Shown: piece by piece, positions 9,568 to 19,097 of the stretch
Numbering within the stretch: position 1 is the stretch's first letter
Layout of the letters: every line of letters starts with the position of its first letter
Source: CAXBNB01 sp040151475
GTDB taxonomy: Bacteria > Bacteroidota > Bacteroidia > Cytophagales > Cyclobacteriaceae
Reading direction: 5' to 3'
NCBI RefSeq assembly: GCF_040151475.1
Contig: NZ_JBDKWG010000132.1
Span: forward strand, 1-64,000
DNA length: 64,000 nucleotides
Notes under the pieces: model-generated
What the model was told of the DNA's origin: nothing
What the model saw: only the letters and a program-made list of their open reading frames with translations
Database searches by the model: none
Made by a program: the position numbers and the translations under genes

Positions 9568-10593
9568 ATGCAAACAAGTAGCAATAATAATATTGTCGAT
9601 GTAATTACTATGGGAAGATCATCTATTGATCTTTATTCCCAAAATGTTGGAGCCGAATTTGAAGATATAAAGGGCTTTGACGCTTATGTCGGAGGATCTC
9701 CATTGAATATAGCAGTAGGGTGTAGCAGATTGGGTATGAATGCCGCTTTGCTCACCGCAGTAGGTGAAGATAAGATTGGAGATTTTATTCTTTCTTTTTT
9801 AAGAAAGGAACACGTCAATGTGGATTACATCCCTAAGTTGCAAAATGCCAGAACCAGTGCCGTTGTGTTGGGCATCCAACCACCTGATAAATTTCCTTTA
9901 GTTTTTTACCGTGACAACTGTGCTGATAATAAAATAACAGTTGATCATGTGGACAAAGCCAATATTGCAGGCAGTCGTTTGCTCGAAATATCAGGAACTG
10001 CACTAAATGTAGAACCAACTCGTAGTGCGGTATTCCATGCTGTAGAATTGGCAAACAAGCATAAAGTTCCGGTATTACTTGACCTTGATTTTAGAGCTGA
10101 TCAATGGCAGGATGTAAGGTCTTTTGGTCTGATGACCAGATCTATTCTGCCTAAAACCACCATTGCTATTGGTACGGAAGAAGAAATACTGGCTACCATG
10201 CTTCACTCCAGTGATCAGGTGACTATTAAAGACCAGCAAATTTCAGCACCTGAAATTAAAGGAGATTTACCATTAGCAATAGAGGAGATACTTTCATTGG
10301 GAGTGAAAACCCTTATTGTGAAAAGTGGAGCTGATGGCGTGACCATTCACAATGCGGATGGCACAGCTCAAAAAGTGCCTGGCTTTCCTGTTGAAGTACT
10401 CAATGTTCTTGGTGCTGGAGATGCATTCGCAAGTGGATTTATTTATGGTTACCTGCAAGGATGGGATTTATATAAGGCTTGCCGTATGGGCAATGCAAGT
10501 GGAGCACAGGTTGTGCTTCAGCCGGGATGCGCAAACTTTATGCCTTCTCTGGAAGAGTCAATGAAATTTATAGAAAACAGAGGAGGGTTTTAA
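9568..10593 (+). CDS. iolC: 5-dehydro-2-deoxygluconokinase
   Basis: This is a 341-residue PfkB-family kinase. It has the N-terminal GGSPLNIAVGCSRLG signature near residue 45 and the C-terminal LGAGDAFASGF motif with catalytic Asp285. It phosphorylates 2-deoxy-5-keto-gluconate to the 6-phosphate used by the aldolase. It sits between iolB and iolD, and its stop codon is 2 bases before the iolD start, so the two are translationally close. The length matches the stand-alone kinase form, without the fused C-terminal domain found in some IolC proteins. Confidence 0.92.
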   Translation: MQTSSNNNIVDVITMGRSSIDLYSQNVGAEFEDIKGFDAYVGGSPLNIAVGCSRLGMNAALLTAVGEDKIGDFILSFLRKEHVNVDYIPKLQNARTSAVVLGIQPPDKFPLVFYRDNCADNKITVDHVDKANIAGSRLLEISGTALNVEPTRSAVFHAVELANKHKVPVLLDLDFRADQWQDVRSFGLMTRSILPKTTIAIGTEEEILATMLHSSDQVTIKDQQISAPEIKGDLPLAIEEILSLGVKTLIVKSGADGVTIHNADGTAQKVPGFPVEVLNVLGAGDAFASGFIYGYLQGWDLYKACRMGNASGAQVVLQPGCANFMPSLEESMKFIENRGGF

Positions 10594-10595
10594 CT

Positions 10596-12473
10596 ATGTC
10601 AACTATCAAACTTACTGTAGCTCAGGCTGTCATCAAATTTCTCAACAACCAATATGTAGAAAGAGATGGTGCTGAGAATAAATTCTTTGCCGGATGCTTT
10701 GGGATATTCGGACATGGCAATGTGGCTGGTCTGGGACAGGCCATTCAACAACAAAACGATCTGAAATATTACCAGTGCAGAAACGAGCAATCGATGGTGC
10801 ATACAGCTGCTGCTTATACCAAAATGAAAAATAGAATGAGTGCATTGGTATGTACTACTTCTATAGGGCCAGGAGCGACTAACATGCTCACTGCAGCAGC
10901 CGGAGCTACTATCAACAGATTGCCGGTGCTATTACTTCCCGGTGATATTTTTGCCAAAAGAAATGTTTCTCCTGTATTGCAACAACTGGAATCAGGCGCA
11001 TCGCAGGATATATCAGTAAATGATTGCTTTAAGCCTGTTTCCAAGTATTGGGATAGAATCAACAGGCCAGAACAATTGATTTATTCTTTGCCTGAGGTAA
11101 TGAGGATTTTGACATCTCCATCAGATACCGGAGCAGCAACACTTGCACTACCGCAGGATGTACAGGCTGAATCTTTCGATTTTCCGGAACAATTATTTCA
11201 AAAGAAGGTATGGAAAATTCAACGTACACGTCCGGATAGTTCATTGCTTTCTGAAGCGATAAAATTGATCAAAAGCAGCAAAAAACCATTGATTGTTGCT
11301 GGTGGAGGAGCACACTATAGCGAGTCTTTAGGTGTATTGAAAACATTTGTTGACACTACTCACATCCCGGTTGCGGAAACATTTGCAGGAAAAGGAGCTT
11401 TGAGATATGATGATCCCCATAATTTGGGGGCAGTAGGTGCTACTGGTACTCCAGGTGCTGTTGAAATTTCAAAAGAAGCAGATGTAGTGATTGGCATAGG
11501 GACGAGGTTTAGTGATTTTACTACTGCTTCTAAAACGGCATTTCAAAACCCAAATGTCAAATTCATAAACATTAATGTCTCAGAATTTGACTCAGCCAAA
11601 CACAATGGATTGATGCTTCAGGGAGATGCCAAGGTGATACTGGAAGAACTATTAGAATCTCTTAGAGACTTTCAGGTGCCCAAAGAATATCAGGATGAAG
11701 TAAAGAATTACAATCTGTCTTGGGACTCAAAAGTTTCGGAGATTTATGGTAAAAGGCATAAAGAATTGATGAGTCAGGGAGAAATCATTGGCTCAGTAAA
11801 TGATTTTTCAGACGAAAACGACGTGGTGGTTTGTGCTGCGGGGAGTTTGCCTGGTGATCTTCACAAACTTTGGAGAACAAAGAGTAGCAAAGGTTTCCAT
11901 CTTGAATACGGATACTCTTGTATGGGATATGAAATAGCTGGTGGATTTGGAGCTAAAATGGCAGACCCAGATAGGGAAATATATGTAATGGTGGGAGATG
12001 GGAGTTATTTAATGTTGGCTCAGGAAATCGTTACTTCCATTCAGGAGAGCTACAAATTAACAATTGTACTTATTAATAATGATGGGTACAAAAGCATTGG
12101 ATCACTATCAAGGTCGCTGGGAAGCCAGGGCTATGGTACCCGATTTGTAGAGCGAAATGAAGGACAAGTAGTGACTGATTCGGTAAATGGGCAGGTGGTA
12201 AAGACATTGCCTGTTGATTTGGCTGCCAATGCAAGAAGCCTTGGTGCTCATGTCATAGAATGCAACAATTTTGACGAATTGCAGGCTGGACTGAAAGAGG
12301 CAAAAAATATAGACAAAACAACCGTGATCTATACCGAATGTGACCGGTACGAAGGAGTGGATGGATATTCATGGTGGGAAGTGCCAGTAGCTGAATGCTC
12401 GGAAATGGAAACGGTACAAGAGGCCTATAAGGATTATAGTGAAAATAAGAAAAAACAAAAATTGTATTATTAA
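10596..12473 (+). CDS. iolD: 3D-(3,5/4)-trihydroxycyclohexane-1,2-dione acylhydrolase (decyclizing)
   Basis: This is a 625-residue thiamine-diphosphate enzyme. The N-terminal pyrimidine-binding domain has the activating Glu in CRNEQSMVHTA. A central domain follows, and the C-terminal pyrophosphate-binding domain has the GDGSYLMLAQ...NNDG motif. It opens the cyclohexane ring of the inosose-derived trione to give 5-deoxy-glucuronate. An open frame extends upstream to 10479, but ATG 10596 is chosen because it directly follows the iolC stop and gives the family N-terminus (STIKLTVAQA). It is followed 12 bases later by the mmsA gene. Confidence 0.95.
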   Translation: MSTIKLTVAQAVIKFLNNQYVERDGAENKFFAGCFGIFGHGNVAGLGQAIQQQNDLKYYQCRNEQSMVHTAAAYTKMKNRMSALVCTTSIGPGATNMLTAAAGATINRLPVLLLPGDIFAKRNVSPVLQQLESGASQDISVNDCFKPVSKYWDRINRPEQLIYSLPEVMRILTSPSDTGAATLALPQDVQAESFDFPEQLFQKKVWKIQRTRPDSSLLSEAIKLIKSSKKPLIVAGGGAHYSESLGVLKTFVDTTHIPVAETFAGKGALRYDDPHNLGAVGATGTPGAVEISKEADVVIGIGTRFSDFTTASKTAFQNPNVKFININVSEFDSAKHNGLMLQGDAKVILEELLESLRDFQVPKEYQDEVKNYNLSWDSKVSEIYGKRHKELMSQGEIIGSVNDFSDENDVVVCAAGSLPGDLHKLWRTKSSKGFHLEYGYSCMGYEIAGGFGAKMADPDREIYVMVGDGSYLMLAQEIVTSIQESYKLTIVLINNDGYKSIGSLSRSLGSQGYGTRFVERNEGQVVTDSVNGQVVKTLPVDLAANARSLGAHVIECNNFDELQAGLKEAKNIDKTTVIYTECDRYEGVDGYSWWEVPVAECSEMETVQEAYKDYSENKKKQKLYY

Positions 12474-12485
12474 TAAGCCGGAATA

Positions 12486-13961
12486 ATGAGTGTATTAGAA
12501 AATTATATTAGTAATAAGTGGGTAGCAAGTAAAAGCCAGTCGTCGATTGGAGTGATAAACCCAGCGAATCAGGAAGAACTGGCGCAAGTTCCTTATGGAA
12601 GTGGTACTGCTGTAGATATAGATGTTGCTGTTCAGGCAGGTGTGAAGGCTTATAATGAGTGGAAAGATGTGCCTGTGATGCAACGTGTTCAGCCCCTTTA
12701 CAAATTGAAAAGATTGCTGGAAGAAAACCTGGACGATATAGCAGAAACCATTACGCTTGAGTCCGGCAAAACGTTGGCAGAATCCAAGGGAGAATTGCAG
12801 CGTGCCATTGAAAATGTAGAGACCGCCTGTGGAGCACCAATGCTCATGCAAAGTGAGTTTTCTGAAAATATAGCGAGGGGAGTTGATGAATTTATGATCA
12901 GACAACCGTTAGGTGTGACTGCTTGTATAGCTCCTTTCAACTTCCCTAGTATGATCACTTTTTGGTTCTTGCCTTATGCCATTGCTTGCGGCAATAGCAT
13001 GATCGTAAAACCTTCGGAAAAAGTGCCGTTGACTATGATTAAAATCTTTAAGTTGATAGACCAGATTGGTTTACCAGAAGGTTTGGTTAATATGGTACAT
13101 GGAGGAAAAGAGTCAGTAGATGCCTTGTTGGAGCATCCGGATGTAAAGGCTATAAGCTTTGTAGGTAGTACAGGGGTGGCCAGGTACATTTATTCCAAAG
13201 GGACACAGTATGGAAAAAGGGTTCAGGCGCAAGGTGGAGCTAAAAATCCTGTGATTGTACTTCCTGATGCTGACGTGGAAATGGCATCAAAAATTATTTC
13301 TGATAGTGTCTATGGATGTGCAGGCCAGAGGTGTTTGGCAGCTTCTACCATCGTAACGGTAGGGGATCAAAACAATGAAATCAAAGATGCATTGTACGAA
13401 AGTTCTAAAGCTAAGATTACAGGTTTTGGACTTGACGAAAAGGTAGAAATGGGGCCTGTTATTACCAAAGACAGTAAGGATAGAATCAATTACCTGATAC
13501 AAAAGGGAGTTGACGAAGGTGCCAATATATTACTTGATGGTCGAGATGCTAAAATATCAGGTTTTGAGAATGGAAACTTTATTGCTCCAACCATATTGGA
13601 GAATGTTAACCTGAATGGTGAAGTCATTGAAACGGAAATATTTGGACCTGTGATGAGTTTGCTACACATGAATACTATTGATGATGCAATTGCATTTGTA
13701 AACAATGGCAAATACGGAAACTCCGCTTGTCTTTTTACCAACAATGGAGCTAACGCCAGAAAATTCAGAAATCAGGCTATGGCAGGAAATATTGGAATCA
13801 ACATCGGAGTAGCTGCTCCTATGGCTCAATTTCCGTTTAGCGGTTGGAAAGACAGCTTCTTCGGAGATCTACACGGACAAGGAAGGCATGCCATCGAATT
13901 TTTCACACAAACCAAAGTGGTAATAGAAAGATGGCCTAAAGAATGGTCAAGGAAATTCTAA
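12486..13961 (+). CDS. mmsA/iolA: Methylmalonate/malonate-semialdehyde dehydrogenase (CoA-acylating)
   Basis: This is a 491-residue aldehyde-dehydrogenase-fold protein with catalytic Cys283 (GQRCLA). At the position where most family members carry the general-base Glu it has QAQGGAKN, the CoA-acylating MMSDH signature. It oxidises malonate semialdehyde to acetyl-CoA and CO2, the last step of inositol breakdown. It lies inside the iol run, 12 bases after iolD and 34 bases before iolE, so the inositol role is preferred over valine catabolism. Confidence 0.92.
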   Translation: MSVLENYISNKWVASKSQSSIGVINPANQEELAQVPYGSGTAVDIDVAVQAGVKAYNEWKDVPVMQRVQPLYKLKRLLEENLDDIAETITLESGKTLAESKGELQRAIENVETACGAPMLMQSEFSENIARGVDEFMIRQPLGVTACIAPFNFPSMITFWFLPYAIACGNSMIVKPSEKVPLTMIKIFKLIDQIGLPEGLVNMVHGGKESVDALLEHPDVKAISFVGSTGVARYIYSKGTQYGKRVQAQGGAKNPVIVLPDADVEMASKIISDSVYGCAGQRCLAASTIVTVGDQNNEIKDALYESSKAKITGFGLDEKVEMGPVITKDSKDRINYLIQKGVDEGANILLDGRDAKISGFENGNFIAPTILENVNLNGEVIETEIFGPVMSLLHMNTIDDAIAFVNNGKYGNSACLFTNNGANARKFRNQAMAGNIGINIGVAAPMAQFPFSGWKDSFFGDLHGQGRHAIEFFTQTKVVIERWPKEWSRKF

Positions 13962-13995
13962 ACAACTTAACCTTATTTATAAACAAACAATTTCA

Positions 13996-14895
13996 ATGAT
14001 AAAAATTGCAAATGCACCGTGTTCCTGGGGTGTCCTGGAATTCGATTTGGATGGGAAAACAGCCGGATACGAACAAGTACTTGATGAGATCAGGGAAACA
14101 GGCTATGAAGGCACTGAGCTTGGTGACTGGGGATTTATGCCGACTAAACCTCATTTATTGTCTAAAGACATTTCTGATAGAAATCTTGAGTTGTTAGGGG
14201 CTTTTGTTCCTGTGGCTTTGGTTGATAGGAAAAATCATCTTGCAGGTATAGCTGAAGCCCTAAAGATTGCAGGATTGATGTACTATGCAGGGTACGAAGG
14301 GGCTAGAATAGTATTGGCTGATGACAATGGCTCTGTTGAGCAAAGAGCTAAAAACGCAGGAAGAATTACAGGCTCTATGGGGCTTACCGAAGAACAGTGG
14401 AAAGTTTTTGCTGAAGGTGCCAACCAAATTGCTTTTGCAGTGAAGGAAGCTTTTGGTTTTCAAACTGTTTTTCACCATCACTGTGCAGGTTATGTGGAAA
14501 CCCCGGAAGAAGTAGAAATGTTATTGCAACATACAGACAAAGATTTATTAGGCCTGTGTCTGGACACTGGTCATTATCAGTTTGGTGGTGGAGACCCATT
14601 ACAAGCACTCAAAAAGTATAAGGAAAGAATCTGGTATGTGCATTTCAAGGATTTTGATCCGGCTATTGCTGAACTGGCACAAAAGAATGATTGGGACTAC
14701 TTTAAATCAGTTCAGGAAGGTGTCTTTTGTGAATTGGGTAAGGGTGCAGTTGATTTCAAAGGCGTATTAAAGGAGCTTAACAATCAAAATTATTCGGGTT
14801 GGGTAGTAGTAGAGCAAGATGTACTTCCTGGTATGGGTAATCCTAAAAATTGTGCACAAGCCAATCGTGATTACCTTAAAACAATTGGTTTATAA
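13996..14895 (+). CDS. iolE: myo-Inosose-2 dehydratase
   Basis: The 299-residue TIM-barrel protein has the typical IolE start (IANAPCSWGVLEF) and GYEGTELGDWGFMP near residue 38. Downstream metal-ligand stretches are HHHCAGYVETPEE near residue 158, CLDTGHYQFGGGDP near residue 193 and VHFKD near residue 220. It removes water from 2-keto-myo-inositol to make the trione used by IolD. It is cytoplasmic and part of the iol run, between mmsA and iolG. Confidence 0.94.
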   Translation: MIKIANAPCSWGVLEFDLDGKTAGYEQVLDEIRETGYEGTELGDWGFMPTKPHLLSKDISDRNLELLGAFVPVALVDRKNHLAGIAEALKIAGLMYYAGYEGARIVLADDNGSVEQRAKNAGRITGSMGLTEEQWKVFAEGANQIAFAVKEAFGFQTVFHHHCAGYVETPEEVEMLLQHTDKDLLGLCLDTGHYQFGGGDPLQALKKYKERIWYVHFKDFDPAIAELAQKNDWDYFKSVQEGVFCELGKGAVDFKGVLKELNNQNYSGWVVVEQDVLPGMGNPKNCAQANRDYLKTIGL

Positions 14896-14935
14896 GAGTC
14901 GATTTATACTTAACTGATAAAAAATAAGAATTAAA

Positions 14936-15970
14936 ATGAACAAAATAAATGTAGGCATCATTGGAGTAGGACGAATGGGACGAATCCATTTGGACAACCT
15001 TGTATTGAAATTCCCGGAAGTAAATGTTGTGGCAATTTCAGATGTTTTAGAATCTTCTAAGTCTCTGGCTGAACAATATAACGTTCCGAACTTTTATACA
15101 GACTATAGGGATTTGATAAGCAATCCTGATGTTGAAGCTGTGGTGATATGCTCTCCTACGGACAGGCATGCTGAAAACATTCTGGCTGCTGTAACAGCCG
15201 GAAAGCAGGTTTTTTGTGAAAAACCAATGGATCTTTCACTTGAAACGGTTCAGGAACTGGAAGATATTATCGAAGCGTCAGGAGTGAAATTTATGCTCGG
15301 TTTCAACCGTAGGTTCGATCCTAATTTCAAAAAAATTAAATCGTTGATAAATGAAGGAAAAGTAGGAGAACCACACATTGTGAAGATTACCAGCCGTGAT
15401 CCTGCACCACCTCCGGTATCTTATATCAAAAGTTCAGGAGGCATGTTTGTTGACATGACCATACATGATTTCGATATGGCCAGATTTATGGCGGGTAGTG
15501 AAGTAAAGCAGGTTTTTGCAGTTGGTAAAAATCTGGTTGATCCGGAAATTGGCAAGGCTGGTGATATCGACACTGCTGTGATCACACTTACTTTTGAAAA
15601 CGGATGTATTGCTACCATCGACAACAGCCGGCAAGCAGTATATGGCTATGATCAGCGAGTGGAAGTATTCGGATCGGCAGGCATGGCCGGTACAACCAAC
15701 AATACTCCGGATAATCATTATTATTATGATAAAAATGGGCAATCCGGGCCTCTTCCACTGAACTTTTTCATGGACAGGTACATTGATTCTTATTATAATG
15801 AAATGAGAGAGTTTATTGATTGTCTCAATAAGAATGAAAAACCTAATGTGGGAGCAAAGGATGGAATGGTATCTTTGGCTATTGGTATAGCTGCCAATAT
15901 TTCCATGAAAGAAAACCGGGTAGTGGCATTGGAAGAAATCACTGAAAAGAATGTTTCAGTAAGCAGTTGA
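14936..15970 (+). CDS. iolG: Inositol 2-dehydrogenase (GFO/IDH/MocA family)
   Basis: This is a 344-residue NAD-dependent oxidoreductase. The Rossmann motif GVGRMGRIH lies at the N-terminus, the catalytic Lys is in FCEKPMDLS near residue 96, and the DMTIHDFDMARF motif is near residue 178. It oxidises myo-inositol to 2-keto-myo-inositol, the first pathway step. The family includes dehydrogenases for scyllo-inositol and other sugars, so the exact stereoisomer is open. The iol context and the closeness to iolE make the inositol role very likely. A strong terminator hairpin follows. Confidence 0.93.
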   Translation: MNKINVGIIGVGRMGRIHLDNLVLKFPEVNVVAISDVLESSKSLAEQYNVPNFYTDYRDLISNPDVEAVVICSPTDRHAENILAAVTAGKQVFCEKPMDLSLETVQELEDIIEASGVKFMLGFNRRFDPNFKKIKSLINEGKVGEPHIVKITSRDPAPPPVSYIKSSGGMFVDMTIHDFDMARFMAGSEVKQVFAVGKNLVDPEIGKAGDIDTAVITLTFENGCIATIDNSRQAVYGYDQRVEVFGSAGMAGTTNNTPDNHYYYDKNGQSGPLPLNFFMDRYIDSYYNEMREFIDCLNKNEKPNVGAKDGMVSLAIGIAANISMKENRVVALEEITEKNVSVSS

Positions 15971-16037
15971 AAATGCACAACCACAATTTGTTTTCAATAT
16001 GTTTAATGAGAATATGAATTAAACCGATATATTTATG

Positions 16038-16073
16038 ACTGTCAACCTATTGAGGGTTGACAGTTTGTTTTTT
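16038..16073 (+). terminator. Intrinsic terminator after iolG
   Basis: The stem ACTGTCAACC (16038-16047) pairs with GGTTGACAGT (16055-16064) around a 7-base loop, followed by a T-rich tail (TTGTTTTTT). It would end or thin the iol transcript before the symporter gene. Confidence 0.85.
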
Positions 16074-16114
16074 CGGGAAACCGAAAATATTTGACTTAAC
16101 TAAATCAACTATAC

Positions 16115-17689
16115 ATGTACACTTTTTTGACCTTTTTGGCTTTTACAGCTTTTGTAGCCATCTATTCATGGTATCGACTTAAAAATGAAAAATTAGATTC
16201 TCAGGATGGTTATTTTTTGGGAGGAAGAAGTCTTACAGGAGTGGTTATAGCTGGTTCTATGCTACTTACCAATATCTCAACCGAACACCTGATCGGAATG
16301 AATGGATCTTCCTATAAGAACGGATTTATTATAATAGGTTGGGAAGTCACATCCGCTTTAGCACTTGTTGGTGCGGCTATTTATTTTGTTCCCAAATACC
16401 TGAAGATGGGATTGACCACTATTCCTCAGTATTTGGAAAACAGGTTTGACGGCTTTACCCGTACATTAGTAGCTTTGTTTCTTATAGTATCTTTTGTAGT
16501 AACATTGCTACCTATAGTGTTATATACTGGTGCCATTAATTTAGAGAGCATTTTTAACATCTCTGAAGTTTTGGGAGTGTCAAAATCCGAGGGAATGTGG
16601 TTTACCGTTTTGGCTGTCGGGATCATAGGTTCTGTATATGCAATATTTGGAGGACTCAAGGCTGTTGCGGTATCTGATACCATCAATGGCTATGGGTTGT
16701 TGATTGGCGGAATGGCAGTTCCGGTATTGGCTTTGATCAGTATAGGAGATGGCAATATATTCACAGGGCTTTCTACTGTTTATAAGGCAGTGCCGGAAAA
16801 ATTCAACGTCGTTGGAGCAAAAGATTCTGTTATGCCTTTTGAGACACTTTTCACAGGATTGATAATTAATCAGATTTACTTCTGGTGTATGAACCAGACC
16901 ATCATTCAACGGGCATTAGGTGCAAAAAATCTGGTTGAAGCTCAGAAGGGACTTTTATACACAGGGGTGTTAAAAATACTGGTTCCTTTGATCATTATTC
17001 TTCCTGGTGTGATTGGATTCTATTACTTTGGTGACAGTATGTATGCTACACAGGATATGGTGTATCCAGAGCTTATCAAAAAAGTTCTTCCTACCTGGTT
17101 TATAGGCTTTTTTGCCGCAGTAGTGATGGGAGCGGTTCTCAGTACATTCAATAGTGTGCTCAACAGTGCAGCCACCATATTTAGTGTTGATGTGTACAAA
17201 AGGCATATCAAGCCGGATGTAAAAGATCATAAACTGGTGATGATTGGAAAATGGACATCAACTATATTGGCTGTGTTCGCCATTATGGTAGCACCTATGG
17301 TGGCCAATGCTCCTGATGGCTTGTATCAGTTGCTCCAGCAACTTAATGGAATATTTTTCATTCCTGTAGCCTCTATTATGTTGGCTGGTTTTTTCATTCC
17401 CAGAATATCGGCTGCTGGTGCCAAAGCCGCATTGGTGGTTGGGTTGGTTTTTTATATCATGTGCACTTTTATATTACAAGTGGATATGCACTTTATTCAT
17501 ATATGGGGTATTGAGTTTTTACTAAATATGGCTGTGATGTTTGGAGTATCTCATTTTTATCCAAACGTCAAAGACCTTCATACAGGTGAAATTGATTTAC
17601 TAGACATGACACATTGGAAATATGCCAGGCATTTGTCCATCATTCTATGCATTGTAACCATCCTGATTTATATATTTTTGGGAGTTTAA
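16115..17689 (+). CDS. Sodium:solute symporter (SSS/SLC5), likely inositol importer
   Basis: This is a 524-residue inner-membrane protein with about 13-14 hydrophobic helices. It has the SSS features YFLGGRSLTG (residues 33-42) and a sodium-site-like AAVVMGAVLSTFNSVLNSAATIF region in helix 8 of the core. Its position just after iolG, the lack of any other transporter in the iol run, and the known use of SLC5 members for inositol suggest that it imports inositol with sodium (inference). The terminator before it could give it a separate or reduced expression level. Confidence 0.85.
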   Translation: MYTFLTFLAFTAFVAIYSWYRLKNEKLDSQDGYFLGGRSLTGVVIAGSMLLTNISTEHLIGMNGSSYKNGFIIIGWEVTSALALVGAAIYFVPKYLKMGLTTIPQYLENRFDGFTRTLVALFLIVSFVVTLLPIVLYTGAINLESIFNISEVLGVSKSEGMWFTVLAVGIIGSVYAIFGGLKAVAVSDTINGYGLLIGGMAVPVLALISIGDGNIFTGLSTVYKAVPEKFNVVGAKDSVMPFETLFTGLIINQIYFWCMNQTIIQRALGAKNLVEAQKGLLYTGVLKILVPLIIILPGVIGFYYFGDSMYATQDMVYPELIKKVLPTWFIGFFAAVVMGAVLSTFNSVLNSAATIFSVDVYKRHIKPDVKDHKLVMIGKWTSTILAVFAIMVAPMVANAPDGLYQLLQQLNGIFFIPVASIMLAGFFIPRISAAGAKAALVVGLVFYIMCTFILQVDMHFIHIWGIEFLLNMAVMFGVSHFYPNVKDLHTGEIDLLDMTHWKYARHLSIILCIVTILIYIFLGV

Positions 17690-17733
17690 CCGAAGAAATG
17701 CGACCATAGATCGTTGAAGTATTTAAGACAGTT

Positions 17734-18372
17734 ATGACTCATTTTCCAAAGCCGTCGATCACGGACAATACTATTTTAGTTTTTGATAAAGACGGAGTTA
17801 TTTTTCATTCCGAAGATTTTAAGTTTGAGTATTTTTTTGATTTGTTTCAAGAATTTAGTGAACATCAAGAGCAGATTAAGTCTTATTTGGTAGGATCTGG
17901 TGGTACACCAAGAAAAGCAAGGTTTCAAACAATATGTAGCGATATCATCCAGATGAATGATGCGGATGACTTTGTAGAAGAGCTTATGCAGAAATCTTTT
18001 ACCGAAATGGATCCTGAAATACTAAATGTTGATTTTGTAGAAGGTGCGAGAGAATTTATTGTGGAGCATAGTGAGAACAAGAAATTCGTATGTTCCGGTT
18101 CTTCTCAAAATGAGGTAAACCTTCACTTGAAAAGGCACAATCTCGATAATTTGTTTGTTGAGTTACATGGGGGAGTGAAAAGAAAATCAGATGTGCTGCT
18201 CAGTATTAAGAATAGATTTGGAACAGACATGGTATTTTTTGGAGACACCATGGTTGACTATAATGCTTCCCTGGAAGCTCAAGTACCATTTGTTGGGTTA
18301 AGGACATCCAAATACCATGATCCTTTTTCGGAATTGGGTGTCTGCAAAATCTATAGTTTTAGCGAGTTATAA
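17734..18372 (+). CDS. HAD-superfamily hydrolase
   Basis: The 212-residue protein has HAD motif I VFDKDGVIFHSED (catalytic Asp pair near residues 19-21), motif II VCSGSSQ, a Lys in GVKRKSD (motif III) and motif IV FFGDTMVD. A helical cap follows motif I, as in beta-phosphoglucomutase or phosphatase relatives. It is 44 bases after the symporter and probably co-transcribed. A role in removing phosphate from an inositol- or sugar-phosphate side product is plausible but not proven. Confidence 0.82.
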   Translation: MTHFPKPSITDNTILVFDKDGVIFHSEDFKFEYFFDLFQEFSEHQEQIKSYLVGSGGTPRKARFQTICSDIIQMNDADDFVEELMQKSFTEMDPEILNVDFVEGAREFIVEHSENKKFVCSGSSQNEVNLHLKRHNLDNLFVELHGGVKRKSDVLLSIKNRFGTDMVFFGDTMVDYNASLEAQVPFVGLRTSKYHDPFSELGVCKIYSFSEL

Positions 18373-18390
18373 GTGTAGCCTGAATAAAAA

Positions 18391-18433
18391 AACTCACCCA
18401 TAATTCCTTATTTGCAGGGTTTACGGGTGAGTT
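18391..18433 (-). terminator. Bidirectional terminator between convergent genes
   Basis: The arms AACTCACCC (18391-18399) and GGGTGAGTT (18425-18433) form a 9-bp stem. On the minus strand a run of seven T follows the stem, so it best serves the leftward small gene at 18496-18732. It may also stop rightward transcripts from the HAD gene. Confidence 0.75.
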
Positions 18434-18495
18434 CTGTTAAACAATTATAGTTAATTGAATTCTTGTACTTTTTTGAAGTTCAACTCAAAGAGACA

Positions 18496-18732
18496 TTATG
18501 CAGTCTTTTTTCCCTGATTCTTACCATCCATCCACTTTCCACCTTTCACTTGGCCTAAATACGTGACAATTTTACTCTTCTCGTATTGTTTAATTGCCAT
18601 TTCAATTTCAGGCATGCTATTTCTTCTTAACTTGATAGGTGAATTAGAATCTTTATTCCTTAATTCTATATAAAATCCCTCTTTTAATTCCACTTTTTTG
18701 GTCGGTGGTCTTCCTTTTTTGTTCTGTTGCAT
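18496..18732 (-). CDS. Small basic protein of unknown function
   Basis: The 78-residue protein is rich in Lys and Arg, with N-terminal QQNKKGRPPTKKVE and a C-terminus ending KNQGKKTA. It has no signal peptide or membrane segment. The sequence is soluble and charged like a nucleic-acid-binding or regulatory protein. It has its own terminator on the left and a long AT-rich leader on the right, which argues for a real gene rather than a chance frame. I do not recognise a family. Confidence 0.5.
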   Translation of the reverse strand: MQQNKKGRPPTKKVELKEGFYIELRNKDSNSPIKLRRNSMPEIEMAIKQYEKSKIVTYLGQVKGGKWMDGKNQGKKTA

Positions 18733-19097
18733 CTGTTGATTTTATCTGTACTACTTATTCCTATTACCTGTTAATAGAACTATTTTCTTGTCTTTATATT
18801 TCCTGCAAACTTACATAAAATATAAAAAAGCATTTTTTAAGCAACATAACACTCTTATTATGCTCGATTTTTTGTATCTGATTATCTGATAGTTATAATT
18901 TACTTAAAAAAAGCATGCACAATCAATGTGCGTAAGAGTGAAAACGGCTGTTAGCCTTATTTGTTCTAAAAAATCCGTGGAAAAGGTAATCAAAATATGC
19001 TTGTAAAAAAAATGATTTCTTTGGTAAGTACCATCTTATGGTTTCACATGGTTGCTTTGAGCAGAGGAAATACTCCAATTAACGGCATCAATGGCCT
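18733..19097. other. AT-rich intergenic region, 365 bases
   Basis: This region separates the leftward small basic gene from the leftward RpiR gene. It must hold the promoter of the small gene. It is AT-rich with several A and T tracts, and I see no convincing coding frame, hairpin with a T-tail or repeat. Confidence 0.5.

Noticed and set aside
10479..10595. Longer iolD frame overlapping iolC
   Set aside because: The overlap would duplicate coding of the conserved iolC end, and ATG 10596 gives the family N-terminus right after the iolC stop.
12495..12905. Open frame of 136 codons antisense to mmsA/iolA
   Set aside because: It is antisense to a well-supported enzyme and has no recognisable motif.
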